Below are positions 21,692 to 27,911 of a DNA stretch of 36,697 nucleotides, piece by piece (position 1 is the stretch's first letter; each line of letters starts with the position of its first letter). The notes under the pieces were generated by a model that was not told the DNA's origin, searched no databases, and saw nothing but the letters and a program-made list of their open reading frames with translations. The DNA is from a virus. The translations under genes were made by a program, and so were the position numbers. The stretch is from positions 1 through 36,697 of IMG/VR virus record IMGVR_UViG_3300046777_002606, one strand, 5' to 3'.

Positions 21692-22264
21692 TCATGAACG
21701 ACCTCCCCACTGAATATCAGGGTAAGCTTCTTTCACATTTTCGTGAGTTATTTTATATTTAGTTTCAAGTTTTTTGTCCTTTGTCAAAACAATTACTTCA
21801 GCTTCTTTTGGATGAAGACCTTGCAAAAGATTAATAAACATCATTTCTCTGCGAATAGAAGAGAGACTATTGTTTCCGCCCTGAACGTAATGATAAAGGT
21901 TTTGATATTCTTTTCGAAGAGAAGTTCTTCCTCTTCCCTGAAGGTCTTGAACCGTTGCATTCTCCCCGCCCATTGCTTCCCTAGAGAGATTTTCAGAAAG
22001 AGTTCCTGAGTAAACATTCTGATCTTTTAAATCTCCATAAGGAACTTCACCTTCAGGAAGAAGTGAAATTATACTTTCGTCAAAGTTCCAAATAAAAATA
22101 GTTTTTAGTGCATCATTTTCGTAAGTTTTTAGAACTTCTACTTTCTTTGCATTACTTCTTTGTTTTGATGCAAGTTCTAAAATCTCAAATACAAATGGAT
22201 TTGTAGGAAGAGTTTCGATAGGTTTTTCAGTCGTCGTCTTCTTCGTCTTCGTCGTCGTAGCCAT
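21692..22264 (-). CDS. DUF6433-like cyanophage/T4-like protein
   Basis: 190 residues from the ATG at 22264 (an earlier in-frame Met adds five residues). After a Thr/Lys-rich start come NPFVFEILELASKQRS, KVEVLKTYENDALKTIFIWNF, and SLLPEGEVPY, then a Gly/Asn segment and a helical REMMFINLLQGLHPKEAEV. The NPFVFEIL to LPEGEVPY block is a family widespread in T4-like phages, recalled as DUF6433. It has no known activity; the ALKTIFxWNFDxxI segment recalls proteins that handle clamp or polymerase contacts, but that is speculation. The start is nested within the 3' end of the upstream membrane gene by 38 bases. Confidence 0.68.
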   Translation of the reverse strand: MATTTKTKKTTTEKPIETLPTNPFVFEILELASKQRSNAKKVEVLKTYENDALKTIFIWNFDESIISLLPEGEVPYGDLKDQNVYSGTLSENLSREAMGGENATVQDLQGRGRTSLRKEYQNLYHYVQGGNNSLSSIRREMMFINLLQGLHPKEAEVIVLTKDKKLETKYKITHENVKEAYPDIQWGGRS

Positions 22265-22460
22265 AATAGTCATTCTCAAATCGTACAGATACTATTTCGT
22301 CAGGTATTACCTGCCCATTTTCGTCAAAAAACTCTGGATGCAAATATGGTGGTTTTGATTCCAACAAATGTCTGTAGGTTAACCATCCAATTATACCTCC
22401 TACCATAAAAAAGAGCAATGTGAACATCGTAACGAATGTTATTACATATGCTGTTTCCAT
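22227..22460 (-). CDS. Small single-span membrane protein
   Basis: 77 residues. A transmembrane helix covers about residues 4-28 (YVITFVTMFTLLFFMVGGIIGW, in part), followed by TYRHLLESKPPYLHPEFFDENGQ and an extremely acidic end (YDDEDEEDDD). N-terminus out and acidic tail in the cytoplasm is the likely topology. It is the first gene after 22479 in its small cluster and overlaps the DUF6433-like gene by 38 bases. Function unknown; a host-membrane modifier is possible. The ribosome site GAGAAAGAAAATG is present. Confidence 0.62.
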   Translation of the reverse strand: METAYVITFVTMFTLLFFMVGGIIGWLTYRHLLESKPPYLHPEFFDENGQVIPDEIVSVRFENDYYGYDDEDEEDDD

Positions 22461-22478
22461 TTTCTTTCTCCAGAGAGT

Positions 22479-22685
22479 TTATTTTTTCCTAATATCAAAA
22501 TGAAATTCTATAAAGAAATGAAACTCTCTACGGAAGAGAGAAATCATTTTACCAAACTTCACTTGAAAAGTCTTTGGTGTTGATGATTTTCTCCTCCTAT
22601 TCCGTAGTAATAATTCAACACCTCTATTAATTTGAGGTTCTGATTTATTTAGTTTGCTTTTTTCTCCTTCCTGGTCTCTTGTCAT
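22479..22685 (-). CDS. Small basic unknown protein
   Basis: 68 residues from the ATG at 22685, chosen for GGAG about ten bases upstream; it overlaps the end of the gene before by 41 bases. It starts MTRDQEGEKSKLNKSE, has an Arg/Lys-rich centre (LLLRNRRRKSS) and an aromatic end (VKFGKMISLFRREFHFFIEFHFDIRKK, in part). The alternating aromatic residues suggest a beta hairpin. No family is recognised. The overlap weakens confidence a little, but the ribosome site and codon quality are good. Confidence 0.5.
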   Translation of the reverse strand: MTRDQEGEKSKLNKSEPQINRGVELLLRNRRRKSSTPKTFQVKFGKMISLFRREFHFFIEFHFDIRKK

Positions 22686-23004
22686 GATTATATCTCCAGG
22701 CATCTTCAAGAATACCATAAAGGTAATTTCTTATTTTTCTTGCTTGTGGTTTTGGAATGTGTCCATATCCTTCACGAAGTTGTTTGTGAATCTCATCCGA
22801 TCCACCCTCAAGATAATCATCCAAATCCATTACAAGATTACTAATTTCGTTTGCAGTACAACTTTCAATAAACTGTTCTACTTCAACTTTTTTAGTTCCA
22901 CGAACTTTTAAATAATCATAAAACTTCAAAACAAATTGACCATTAAAGGCATAGTCAATTGCTTTTTCTACATCGCTATAAACTTCGTGAAGATTATTAT
23001 TCAT
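22645..23004 (-). CDS. Helical unknown protein coupled to glutaredoxin
   Basis: 119 residues from the ATG at 23004, which shares its A with the glutaredoxin stop (TAATG); a longer in-frame start exists but overlaps nrdC. The protein is helical: LHEVYSDVEKAIDYAFNGQF, KVEVEQFIESCTANEI, LVMDLDDYLEGG, and a conserved-looking PKPQARKIRNYLYGILED, ending in a basic RPGRRKKQTK tail. Basic tail and helices could mean nucleic-acid contact, but no family is recognised. The tight coupling suggests co-expression with glutaredoxin. Confidence 0.62.
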   Translation of the reverse strand: MNNNLHEVYSDVEKAIDYAFNGQFVLKFYDYLKVRGTKKVEVEQFIESCTANEISNLVMDLDDYLEGGSDEIHKQLREGYGHIPKPQARKIRNYLYGILEDAWRYNHDKRPGRRKKQTK

Positions 23005-23240
23005 TAAACTAAATTTTGCTCCTTTAGATATTGAACAGTATCTGTACAACCACCAATGTGCTGGTCATTTACAATCACTTGAGGAAAGGTAGAACCTTCT
23101 CCAAATTCTGCATAGAATTCTTCGCGGGTAAAATCATTATTTAATTTATAGACTACATGTTGTAGTTGTGCTAACTCTAGCACCTGCTGAACTTTTGTGC
23201 AATATGGACAACCTTCTTTTGAATAAACTGTGAACTTCAT
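23004..23240 (-). CDS. nrdC: Glutaredoxin
   Basis: 78 residues. The active site CPYC (Cys11 and Cys14), the cis-Pro in STFPQVIVND and the GG(C/Y)TD motif near residue 63 give a standard glutaredoxin fold. In T4-like phages it reduces phage ribonucleotide reductase, supporting dNTP supply, consistent with thyX nearby. The length is typical of phage and bacterial Grx. It follows a 94-residue gene by 20 bases and carries a CTAAATAA motif at 23261-23268, about 21 bases upstream of its ATG. That motif suggests late expression in addition to read-through. Confidence 0.9.
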   Translation of the reverse strand: MKFTVYSKEGCPYCTKVQQVLELAQLQHVVYKLNNDFTREEFYAEFGEGSTFPQVIVNDQHIGGCTDTVQYLKEQNLV

Positions 23241-23260
23241 AATTGTTATAAAACTGAAAG

Positions 23261-23268
23261 TTATTTAG
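23261..23268 (-). promoter_or_regulatory. Late-promoter variant CTAAATAA upstream of glutaredoxin
   Basis: The octamer covers the final codons and stop of the 94-residue gene (GCT AAA TAA) and lies 21 bases from the nrdC ATG. It is the same sequence and spacing as the copy before gp26. Confidence 0.42.
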
Positions 23269-23545
23269 CGTTAAATGGAATTCCCTGTCCTTCAGGTAAC
23301 CACACTTGCTGCTGAAGTTCCACTGGAGGAAGTTCTTCTTTTGCTGCGGGTAATCCTTGTTGTCCAGGAAGTTGTTTATCTGTTGTTGATGTTACTGTGA
23401 TGACTTGATCCAGAATAAACTTTTGCTTGCGATAAGTTCTTTTATCTTTATCAAATCCAACTAACATCAAAGCATCTTTTTCATCACCACAATGAGCAAT
23501 TACTCTACCAGTGGTTCTATTTGTCACCACCCAATAATCATACAT
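23261..23545 (-). CDS. Unknown protein upstream of glutaredoxin
   Basis: 94 residues. An N-terminal YDYWVVTNRTTGRVIAHCG and DALMLVGFDKDKRTYRKQ suggest a small alpha/beta fold, followed by a Gln/Pro-rich C-terminal half (LPGQQGLPAAKEELPPVE). It overlaps the preceding 39-residue gene by eight bases. The VVTNRTTGRVIAHCGDxxDA segment is likely a conserved cyanophage motif, but I cannot name it. It lies in the same operon as nrdC. Confidence 0.6.
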   Translation of the reverse strand: MYDYWVVTNRTTGRVIAHCGDEKDALMLVGFDKDKRTYRKQKFILDQVITVTSTTDKQLPGQQGLPAAKEELPPVELQQQVWLPEGQGIPFNAK

Positions 23546-23657
23546 TCTTTTCTTGCACTTTTGATTGATTATAAGTCTTTACTGGTGGTCTGTAAAGGTT
23601 TGGCCAAGTATCACGTATCATCTCCGCAAGTTTATGCGGTGTAGTAGAAGTAATCAT
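23538..23657 (-). CDS. 39-residue protein, first gene after the psbD terminator
   Basis: A short frame reading MITSTTPHKLAEMIRD, then TWPNLYRPPVKTYN and ending KVQEKNV. It overlaps the start of the 94-residue gene by eight bases, the usual coupling here, and begins about 12-20 bases after a TATAAT box at 23676-23681. The ribosome site is weak (AAGACC). The helical first half and the Pro-rich NLYRPP look like protein rather than random sequence. Function unknown. Confidence 0.5.
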   Translation of the reverse strand: MITSTTPHKLAEMIRDTWPNLYRPPVKTYNQSKVQEKNV

Positions 23658-23675
23658 AGGTCTTGCATAATGGAC

Positions 23676-23681
23676 ATTATA
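23676..23681 (-). promoter_or_regulatory. Possible sigma70 -10 box before the 39-residue gene
   Basis: A perfect TATAAT lies 19 bases upstream of the ATG at 23657 and downstream of the psbD terminator. No good -35 is found at 16-18 bases, so it may need an activator or be fortuitous. Confidence 0.4.
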
Positions 23682-23734
23682 AACATAAAAATTCCAAAGA
23701 GTTGAAAAAGAATGAGAATAAGAAGCATAAAAAA

Positions 23735-23753
23735 AGGAGTTCGGAGAACTCCT
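23735..23753 (-). terminator. Terminator of psbD
   Basis: On the minus strand AGGAGTTC TCC GAACTCCT forms a perfect eight-base stem with a three-base loop, followed by six to seven T bases. It lies about 50 bases past the psbD stop. Confidence 0.85.
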
Positions 23754-23800
23754 CTTATTTATTTTTAGAGAGCGTTGTAAATCCCTTTATTTTTTAACCA

Positions 23801-24862
23801 TTAAAGAGCATTACCCCTTGGTAGAACTTCATCAGGTAGGGTCAGGTTCATATGTGGTTGATCTATACTAAACATCCATTCACGAATGCCATTGTTAAGC
23901 AATATGTTCTTCGTATAGAAAGTTTCGTACTCACTGTCGTAAGCAGCACGAATCTCCTGACTCACAAAATCATAAGCACGCAGGTTAAGTGCAAGACCAA
24001 TAATCCCAATAGAAGAAGTCCACAAACCCATAACAGGTACAAATAACATTAGAAAATGTAGAAACCTCTTATTAGAAAAAGCAATTCCAAAGATTTGAGA
24101 CCAAAAACGGTTCGCAGTTACCATTGAATAAGTTTCCTCCTCTTGAGTTGGTTCAAATCCTTTAAATGTATTTGCTTGGTCTCCATCTTCATAAAGTGTA
24201 TTCTCCACAGTAGCACCGTGAATAGCACAAAGCAAAGCACCGCCAAGAATACCTGCCACACCCATCATATGAAAAGGGTTGAGTGTCCAGTTATGAAATC
24301 CTTGCAGGAAGAGCAGGAATCTGAAGATTGCTGCGACTCCAAATGATGGTGCGAAGAACCAACTGGACTGACCCAGAGGATACATCAGGAACACGCTGAC
24401 GAACACAGCGATAGGACCAGAAAATGCGATTGCGTTATAAGGTCTGATGCCTACCAGACGAGCAATCTCAAACTGACGAAGCATAAATCCAATCAGAGCG
24501 AAAGATCCGTGGAGCGCCACAAAAGTCCAGAGTCCCCCAAGTTGGCACCACCTGACGAAATCCCCCTGAGACTCAGGACCCCAAAGTAGAAGAAGAGAAT
24601 GACCCATAGCGTCAGCAGGGCTGCTGACTGCCGCTGTGAGAAAATTGCAGCCTTCAAGATAAGAAGACGCCAACCCGTGGGTATACCATCCTGTGACAAA
24701 CGAAGTGCCAGTAAGCCAGCCACCAAGCGCAAGATAAGCAGTGGGAAAAAGTAATAGTCCAGACCAACCCACAAATACAAAGCGATCTCGTTTAAGCCAG
24801 TCATCCAGGACATCGAACCATCCTCGTTGTTGAATAGGTTGTGAAAGTGTAGAAGAAGTCAT
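23801..24862 (-). CDS. psbD: Photosystem II D2 protein
   Basis: 353 residues, full length for D2 (about 352). It matches throughout: [22 protein letters not shown] at the N-terminus (in part), [39 protein letters not shown] with the chlorophyll/iron His residues, and the ending [11 protein letters not shown]2 pairs with D1 as the photosystem II core in the thylakoid membrane. Phage copies keep photosystem II working while host D1/D2 turn over. It starts with AGGAGGT five bases before the ATG and has a sigma70-type promoter at 24888-24916. It is separated from psbA by an endonuclease gene. No intron or frameshift. Confidence 0.97.
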   Translation of the reverse strand: MTSSTLSQPIQQRGWFDVLDDWLKRDRFVFVGWSGLLLFPTAYLALGGWLTGTSFVTGWYTHGLASSYLEGCNFLTAAVSSPADAMGHSLLLLWGPESQGDFVRWCQLGGLWTFVALHGSFALIGFMLRQFEIARLVGIRPYNAIAFSGPIAVFVSVFLMYPLGQSSWFFAPSFGVAAIFRFLLFLQGFHNWTLNPFHMMGVAGILGGALLCAIHGATVENTLYEDGDQANTFKGFEPTQEEETYSMVTANRFWSQIFGIAFSNKRFLHFLMLFVPVMGLWTSSIGIIGLALNLRAYDFVSQEIRAAYDSEYETFYTKNILLNNGIREWMFSIDQPHMNLTLPDEVLPRGNAL

Positions 24863-24887
24863 AACCTCCTATGTATTTCTCATATTT

Positions 24888-24916
24888 AGTTTACATTAGT
24901 TTACAATAGGAGTCAA
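24888..24916 (-). promoter_or_regulatory. Sigma70-type promoter of psbD
   Basis: TTGACT (24911-24916), a 17-base spacer and TAAACT (24888-24893, four of six consensus bases). The -35 overlaps the stop codon of the endonuclease gene. A GTAAACTAAT repeat occurs within it. Confidence 0.5.
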
Positions 24917-25356
24917 TAGGTGTTAGTGCTCAAATACTCAATCATCTTTTGAAGAGTGCTGATATTGTCTCCTACTTCTCCCAAAGCAATATTGCAACTC
25001 TTACATAAAAGTCCTCTAACTTCACCAGTATTATGTGAATGATCCACCATAAACTTCCCGTGCTTTCCACCTGGTTCGGTAGTTCCACAAGTTTTACAAC
25101 GATGCCCCTGTTCTACAAGCATCTGGTTATATTCATTGAGTGTTATACCATATAGTCGCTTTAAGTCATTATTTTTGGTTCTTTCTGGATTATCTTGATG
25201 TCGTTTCCTAACTCTTAAAATATCACACGACTTACACTTTGATTTGCGACTGTTTGGAGAATAGTTGCCTCCCCTCAAATAAAACTCATTAATATTTTTT
25301 TCTACTTTACAGGTAGTGCAAACTTTTGTCCCCGTTGTTTGTATAGGTCTAGGCAT
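24913..25356 (-). CDS. Endonuclease VII-like (HNH-type) nuclease between psbA and psbD
   Basis: 147 residues. There are two zinc-type CxxC pairs (CTTCK, CKSCD) in the N-terminal part and a second set (CKTCG, CKSCN) framing the catalytic VDHSHNTGEVRGLLC. That segment matches the recombination endonuclease VII family (T4 gp49), which shares the His-Me finger of HNH nucleases. Its placement between psbA and psbD and the free-standing form suggest a homing endonuclease comparable to F-CphI of cyanophage S-PM2, which targets psbA. A late-promoter box lies at 25379-25386 right after the psbA terminator. A Holliday-junction resolvase role is the alternative, but the location favours homing. Confidence 0.82.
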   Translation of the reverse strand: MPRPIQTTGTKVCTTCKVEKNINEFYLRGGNYSPNSRKSKCKSCDILRVRKRHQDNPERTKNNDLKRLYGITLNEYNQMLVEQGHRCKTCGTTEPGGKHGKFMVDHSHNTGEVRGLLCKSCNIALGEVGDNISTLQKMIEYLSTNTY

Positions 25357-25378
25357 TCGTGTATCTTTCGTGCATTAT

Positions 25379-25386
25379 TATTTATA
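25379..25386 (-). promoter_or_regulatory. Late promoter TATAAATA directly after the psbA terminator
   Basis: TATAAATA on the minus strand starts within the T tract of the terminator at 25391-25407 and lies 22 bases from the endonuclease ATG at 25356. It would start transcription only late in infection. Confidence 0.65.
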
Positions 25387-25390
25387 AAAA

Positions 25391-25407
25391 AGGACCCTTT
25401 CGGGTCC
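25391..25407 (-). terminator. Terminator of psbA
   Basis: On the minus strand GGACCC GAAA GGGTCC with a GAAA tetraloop is followed by six T bases. It lies about 30 bases past the psbA stop. Confidence 0.85.
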
Positions 25408-25437
25408 CCTTTATTATACCATATATTTGGTTTTATA

Positions 25438-26517
25438 TCAACCGATGGTTGGGGCAGTCAGAGCAACAGGGGTGTTGCTTGCGGCAGCCAGGTCCAACGG
25501 AAAGTTGTGGGCGTTTCTCTCATGCATCACTTCCATACCGAGACCAGCACGATTGAGGACATCTGCCCAAGTATTAACCACACGACCCTGACTATCCAGA
25601 ATGCTCTGGTTAAAATTCAGACCGTTGAGATTAAAAGCCATCGTGGAAACACCCAGAGCGGTGAACCAGATGCCTACAACGGGCCAGGCAGCGAGGAAGA
25701 AGTGCAGCGAACGGGAGTTATTGAAGGAGGCATATTGGAAAATAAGGCGTCCGAAATAACCGTGAGCAGCAACGATGTTATAAGTCTCTTCTTCTTGTCC
25801 GAACTTGTAACCATAGTTCTGTGACTCGTTCTCAGTGGTTTCACGAACCAGTGAGGAAGTAACCAGAGAACCGTGCATAGCACTGAACAGAGAACCACCG
25901 AACACACCAGCAACTCCAAGCATATGGAAGGGGTGCATCAGGATGTTGTGCTCTGCCTGGAACACAAGCATGTAGTTGAACGTACCAGAGATACCCAGAG
26001 GCATCGCATCAGAGAAAGAACCTTGACCGAAAGGATAGACCAGGAATACAGCAGATGCAGCAGCAACAGGTGCCGAGTATGCAACACAGATCCAAGGACG
26101 CATACCAAGACGGTATGAAAGTTCCCACTCACGACCCATATAAGCGTAGATACCGACGAGGAAGTGGAAGACAACGAGTTGGAAAGGACCACCGTTGTAG
26201 AGCCACTCATCTAGGGAAGCAGCTTCCCAGATGGGATAAAAGTGCAGTCCGATTGCGTTGGACGAAGGAATAACAGCACCTGAAATGATGTTGTTTCCGT
26301 ACATGAGTGAACCAGCAACGGGTTCACGGATACCATCAATGTCCACAGGGGGAGCACCGATGAATGCAATGATGAAGCAAGTCGTAGCAGCAAGTAAGCA
26401 AGGCACCATCAATACACCAAACCAACCCACATAGAGGCGGTTGTCTGTGCTAGTAATCCAGTTACAAAACTGTTCCCAAGTATTTGATTGTCGTTGTTGT
26501 GAAATTGTAGCAGTCAT
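25438..26517 (-). CDS. psbA: Photosystem II D1 protein
   Basis: 359 residues from the ATG at 26517, matching the usual D1 start ([17 protein letters not shown]). An in-frame ATG 87 bases earlier is inside the structured leader and not used. Residue 130 is Glu (GREWELSY), as in the high-light D1 form. The manganese-cluster ligands of the C-terminus, [13 protein letters not shown], are intact, and the ending [10 protein letters not shown] is a normal processed tail. D1 binds the reaction-centre cofactors of photosystem II and is the fastest-turnover protein in strong light. The gene has no intron. It is flanked by two nuclease genes and has a sigma70 promoter (26700-26728), a 175-base leader and a terminator. 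Confidence 0.97.
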   Translation of the reverse strand: MTATISQQRQSNTWEQFCNWITSTDNRLYVGWFGVLMVPCLLAATTCFIIAFIGAPPVDIDGIREPVAGSLMYGNNIISGAVIPSSNAIGLHFYPIWEAASLDEWLYNGGPFQLVVFHFLVGIYAYMGREWELSYRLGMRPWICVAYSAPVAAASAVFLVYPFGQGSFSDAMPLGISGTFNYMLVFQAEHNILMHPFHMLGVAGVFGGSLFSAMHGSLVTSSLVRETTENESQNYGYKFGQEEETYNIVAAHGYFGRLIFQYASFNNSRSLHFFLAAWPVVGIWFTALGVSTMAFNLNGLNFNQSILDSQGRVVNTWADVLNRAGLGMEVMHERNAHNFPLDLAAASNTPVALTAPTIG

Positions 26518-26568
26518 TTTTTTAAGAGAGTTAGATAAAAGTTCGGGGGACGAACCATTAGTATTATT

Positions 26569-26652
26569 CCCCACAGCACCCTCCACTGTGGGTATGAGAG
26601 ACATCTTTTACTTGCCTAGTCTCGGTGAGGAGTTTCGTCCCTTTTCGGCAAG
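26569..26652 (-). ncRNA. Structured psbA leader RNA (pseudoknot-like, copy A)
   Basis: Minus-strand RNA in the psbA 5' leader: stem CTTGCC/GGCAAG enclosing ACCGAGAC, then GTCTCTCATA, whose GTCTC can pair with GAGAC inside the first stem's loop. A hairpin CCCACAG/CTGTGGG with loop TGGAGGGTG follows, then GGAA. The same sequence blocks with changed stems occur at 27719-27788. Compensating stem differences argue for RNA structure. It may belong to the PhotoRC group of psbA-associated RNAs, but I cannot confirm the class. An 8-base stem GTTAAGAA/TTCTTAAC lies just upstream. Confidence 0.68.
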
Positions 26653-26699
26653 AACTTGTGTTAAGAACCTGTTACATTTCTTAACTCGTTGTTGTATTT

Positions 26700-26728
26700 A
26701 TCATAACATCATCCTCTGGGGAAGTCAA
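26700..26728 (-). promoter_or_regulatory. psbA promoter (sigma70 overlapped by a late motif)
   Basis: TTGACT (26723-26728), a 17-base spacer and TATGAT (26700-26705). The -10 continues into TATGATAAATA, so a late-type GATAAATA overlaps the sigma70 box. The same dual box is at 27839-27867. The -35 overlaps the HNH stop codon. Confidence 0.68.
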
Positions 26729-27210
26729 GAGGTGTATTGATTAACTCCTCTTATGTTTCCACCTCTTTGCTCACACCCCTTTTTAGGTCCAGGTTTGATG
26801 TGAAGTTCATATCCAAACTTTGAGCACTCACGAATAGCCCTTTTAACTTGATGTTCTTTTAGTTTAAGTAAATCAGCAACTTCTTTTCTTGATAATCCAG
26901 ATTGACGATATTTTAATATTGATAGTTCTTGCTGTGTTGGTTCAGTTTTCTTTGGTGGTTTTCCTCTTTTTTCAGTTGAGTTTCCTTTACTCTTCTTTGC
27001 CCAGTTGATTGCTTGTTTATCGTGAATAAGTTTATGAGTTGCTGGATGATAAACATAAAGATGCTCTGGAATATTTCTACCACCTTCACATCTTGGTGGG
27101 TTGTGGTGAATATCAATATCTTTCATCTGCTCATCAGTAAGTCCATAATGTTCTTGGGCAACCTTACGATAGTTATGTTTATCAGTAGAAAGAACAATAG
27201 CAGAGTACAT
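26725..27210 (-). CDS. HNH homing-type endonuclease upstream of psbA
   Basis: 161 residues. The HNH core is DIHHNPPRCEGGRNIPEHLYV then HPATHKLIH (given in parts: IHHNPPRCEGG and ATHKLIHDK). A helix-turn-helix tail follows, in LSRKEVADLLKLKEHQVKRAI, and a basic Gly-rich end (GPKKGCEQRGG). Free-standing HNH genes of this type are common homing endonucleases in T4-like phages. The ribosome site GGAG (27218-27221) lies inside a 14-base stem with a late promoter in its loop, as known for T4 I-TevI. Thus only late transcripts would be translated. It sits directly upstream of psbA, and with the endonuclease at 24913 brackets that gene. Confidence 0.8.
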   Translation of the reverse strand: MYSAIVLSTDKHNYRKVAQEHYGLTDEQMKDIDIHHNPPRCEGGRNIPEHLYVYHPATHKLIHDKQAINWAKKSKGNSTEKRGKPPKKTEPTQQELSILKYRQSGLSRKEVADLLKLKEHQVKRAIRECSKFGYELHIKPGPKKGCEQRGGNIRGVNQYTS

Positions 27211-27215
27211 AAAAA

Positions 27216-27253
27216 AACTCCAAACCTACTATTATTTAGGTAGGTTTGGAGTT
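27216..27253 (-). promoter_or_regulatory. Hairpin hiding the HNH ribosome site, with a late promoter in the loop
   Basis: On the minus strand AACTCCAAACCTAC is complementary to GTAGGTTTGGAGTT, a perfect 14-base stem. The 10-base loop is CTAAATAATA, containing the late octamer CTAAATAA. The 3' arm holds GGAG and is followed by seven T bases and the ATG. Long transcripts fold and hide the ribosome site (and may terminate); a late transcript starting in the 3' arm cannot fold. Confidence 0.75.
27232..27239 (-). promoter_or_regulatory. Late-promoter variant CTAAATAA in the hairpin loop
   Basis: Located 22 bases upstream of the HNH ATG, the same distance as the copies before gp26 and nrdC. It is inside the loop of the 27216-27253 stem. 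Confidence 0.5.
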
Positions 27254-27285
27254 ATAATGAAGTTTATGTTAGTATTTTGTAACAA

Positions 27286-27666
27286 TCAACCAATAATACT
27301 ATCTCTCCACTCTTCACTCATATTCACCATAATAGCCTCTGCTGCTTCTGGTGTTTCAGCATATCCTTCATCAAGAAGATGTGAGAAGATGATGTCGTAA
27401 AGGTCTGCCTGTTCGGTTCTATGTGAAAGAGACATTCTATCTAAATGTTTCGTTACATCTCGAATTCCTTTTGCCCGTTTATTTATTTTTTTATTATTTC
27501 TTTTAGAAAAAATATTACCTTGCGGTGCAAGAATTCTTTTTTTAGCAAGTTCTTTTGCTCTTTCTAGTGCTTTTGGAGTTTGTCCGTAAGAACCTTCTGC
27601 TTCATCAAGTTCCTGATAAACTTCCATATATGCTTCTTGAAGACTACGAAAATCTTGTGCGTCCAT
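27286..27666 (-). CDS. Unknown protein with two promoters and a psbA-type leader
   Basis: 126 residues. It starts MDAQDFRSLQEAYMEVYQELDE, is Lys/Arg-rich in the middle (FSKRNNKKINKRAKG), and ends with LLDEGYAETPEAAEAIM and MSEEWRDSI. The acidic AYMEVYQELDE start and the LDEGYA...AEAIM...MSEEW tail are recurring ends of cyanophage proteins of unknown role, often near structural genes. Position and the late promoter suggest a virion or morphogenesis factor. An early promoter (27839-27867) with a psbA-like leader and a late promoter (27686-27693) both feed it. The terminator-like hairpin at 27216-27253 follows it. Confidence 0.65.
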   Translation of the reverse strand: MDAQDFRSLQEAYMEVYQELDEAEGSYGQTPKALERAKELAKKRILAPQGNIFSKRNNKKINKRAKGIRDVTKHLDRMSLSHRTEQADLYDIIFSHLLDEGYAETPEAAEAIMVNMSEEWRDSIIG

Positions 27667-27685
27667 CTTACAAATACTTTTTAGT

Positions 27686-27693
27686 TATTTATA
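27686..27693 (-). promoter_or_regulatory. Late promoter TATAAATA of the 126-residue gene
   Basis: TATAAATA on the minus strand is 19 bases before the ATG at 27666. It lies downstream of the structured leader, so late transcripts would lack that RNA element. Confidence 0.68.
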
Positions 27694-27718
27694 TCAGGGA
27701 AATGGTGGAGTTACTATG

Positions 27719-27788
27719 TTCCCCGCACCCTCAGCGGGGATATGAGAGACGTTTTTATACTCCCTGGAGGTCTCGGTTTACGGGGAGT
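27719..27788 (-). ncRNA. Structured leader RNA, copy B (psbA-leader homologue)
   Basis: Stem ACTCCC/GGGAGT encloses ACCGAGAC, and a downstream GTCTCTCATA can pair back to GAGAC. A hairpin CCCCGC/GCGGGG with loop TGAGGGTG follows, then GAA. The unpaired blocks match copy A (26569-26652) while both stems differ but remain paired. Length differs by five bases in the hairpin, so a shared coding frame does not explain it. Confidence 0.66.
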
Positions 27789-27838
27789 TTAACAGTGTTA
27801 CAGAATGTTTAAGTTTCGTAACATTTGTTTACCTATTT

Positions 27839-27867
27839 ATCATAGCACGCCCCTACCACCCCGTCAA
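27839..27867 (-). promoter_or_regulatory. Promoter of leader copy B (sigma70 overlapped by late motif)
   Basis: TTGACG (27862-27867), a 17-base spacer and TATGAT (27839-27844), continuing as TATGATAAATA like the psbA promoter. Leader length to the gene at 27666 is about 165 bases. Confidence 0.65.
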
Positions 27868-27877
27868 GCCCTTTTTG

Positions 27878-27885
27878 CTAAATAC
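27878..27885 (+). promoter_or_regulatory. Late-promoter variant CTAAATAC upstream of the exported-protein operon
   Basis: CTAAATAC on the plus strand lies 27 bases before the ATG at 27912, like the minus-strand CTAAATAA copies. It overlaps the divergent promoter region of leader B. Confidence 0.4.
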
Positions 27886-27911
27886 TTTTAGTGTTCACAC
27901 AATACAAGAAA

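Noticed and set aside
24493-24813. 106-codon hydrophobic minus-strand frame inside psbD
   Set aside because: Frame-shifted shadow of D2; psbD is intact over the whole stretch.
25339-26273. Plus-strand frames of 65-161 codons opposite psbA
   Set aside because: psbA is strongly conserved and accounts for the coding signal; its GC-richer codons leave open antisense frames by chance.
25438-26517. Possible group I intron in psbA, as known in S-PM2
   Set aside because: The D1 frame is continuous and full length with no insertion.
26518-26604. In-frame 29-codon N-terminal extension of psbA
   Set aside because: D1 proteins start at the Met at 26517. The extension lies in a structured leader whose homologue at 27719-27788 differs by a five-base length change, so it is not conserved as protein.
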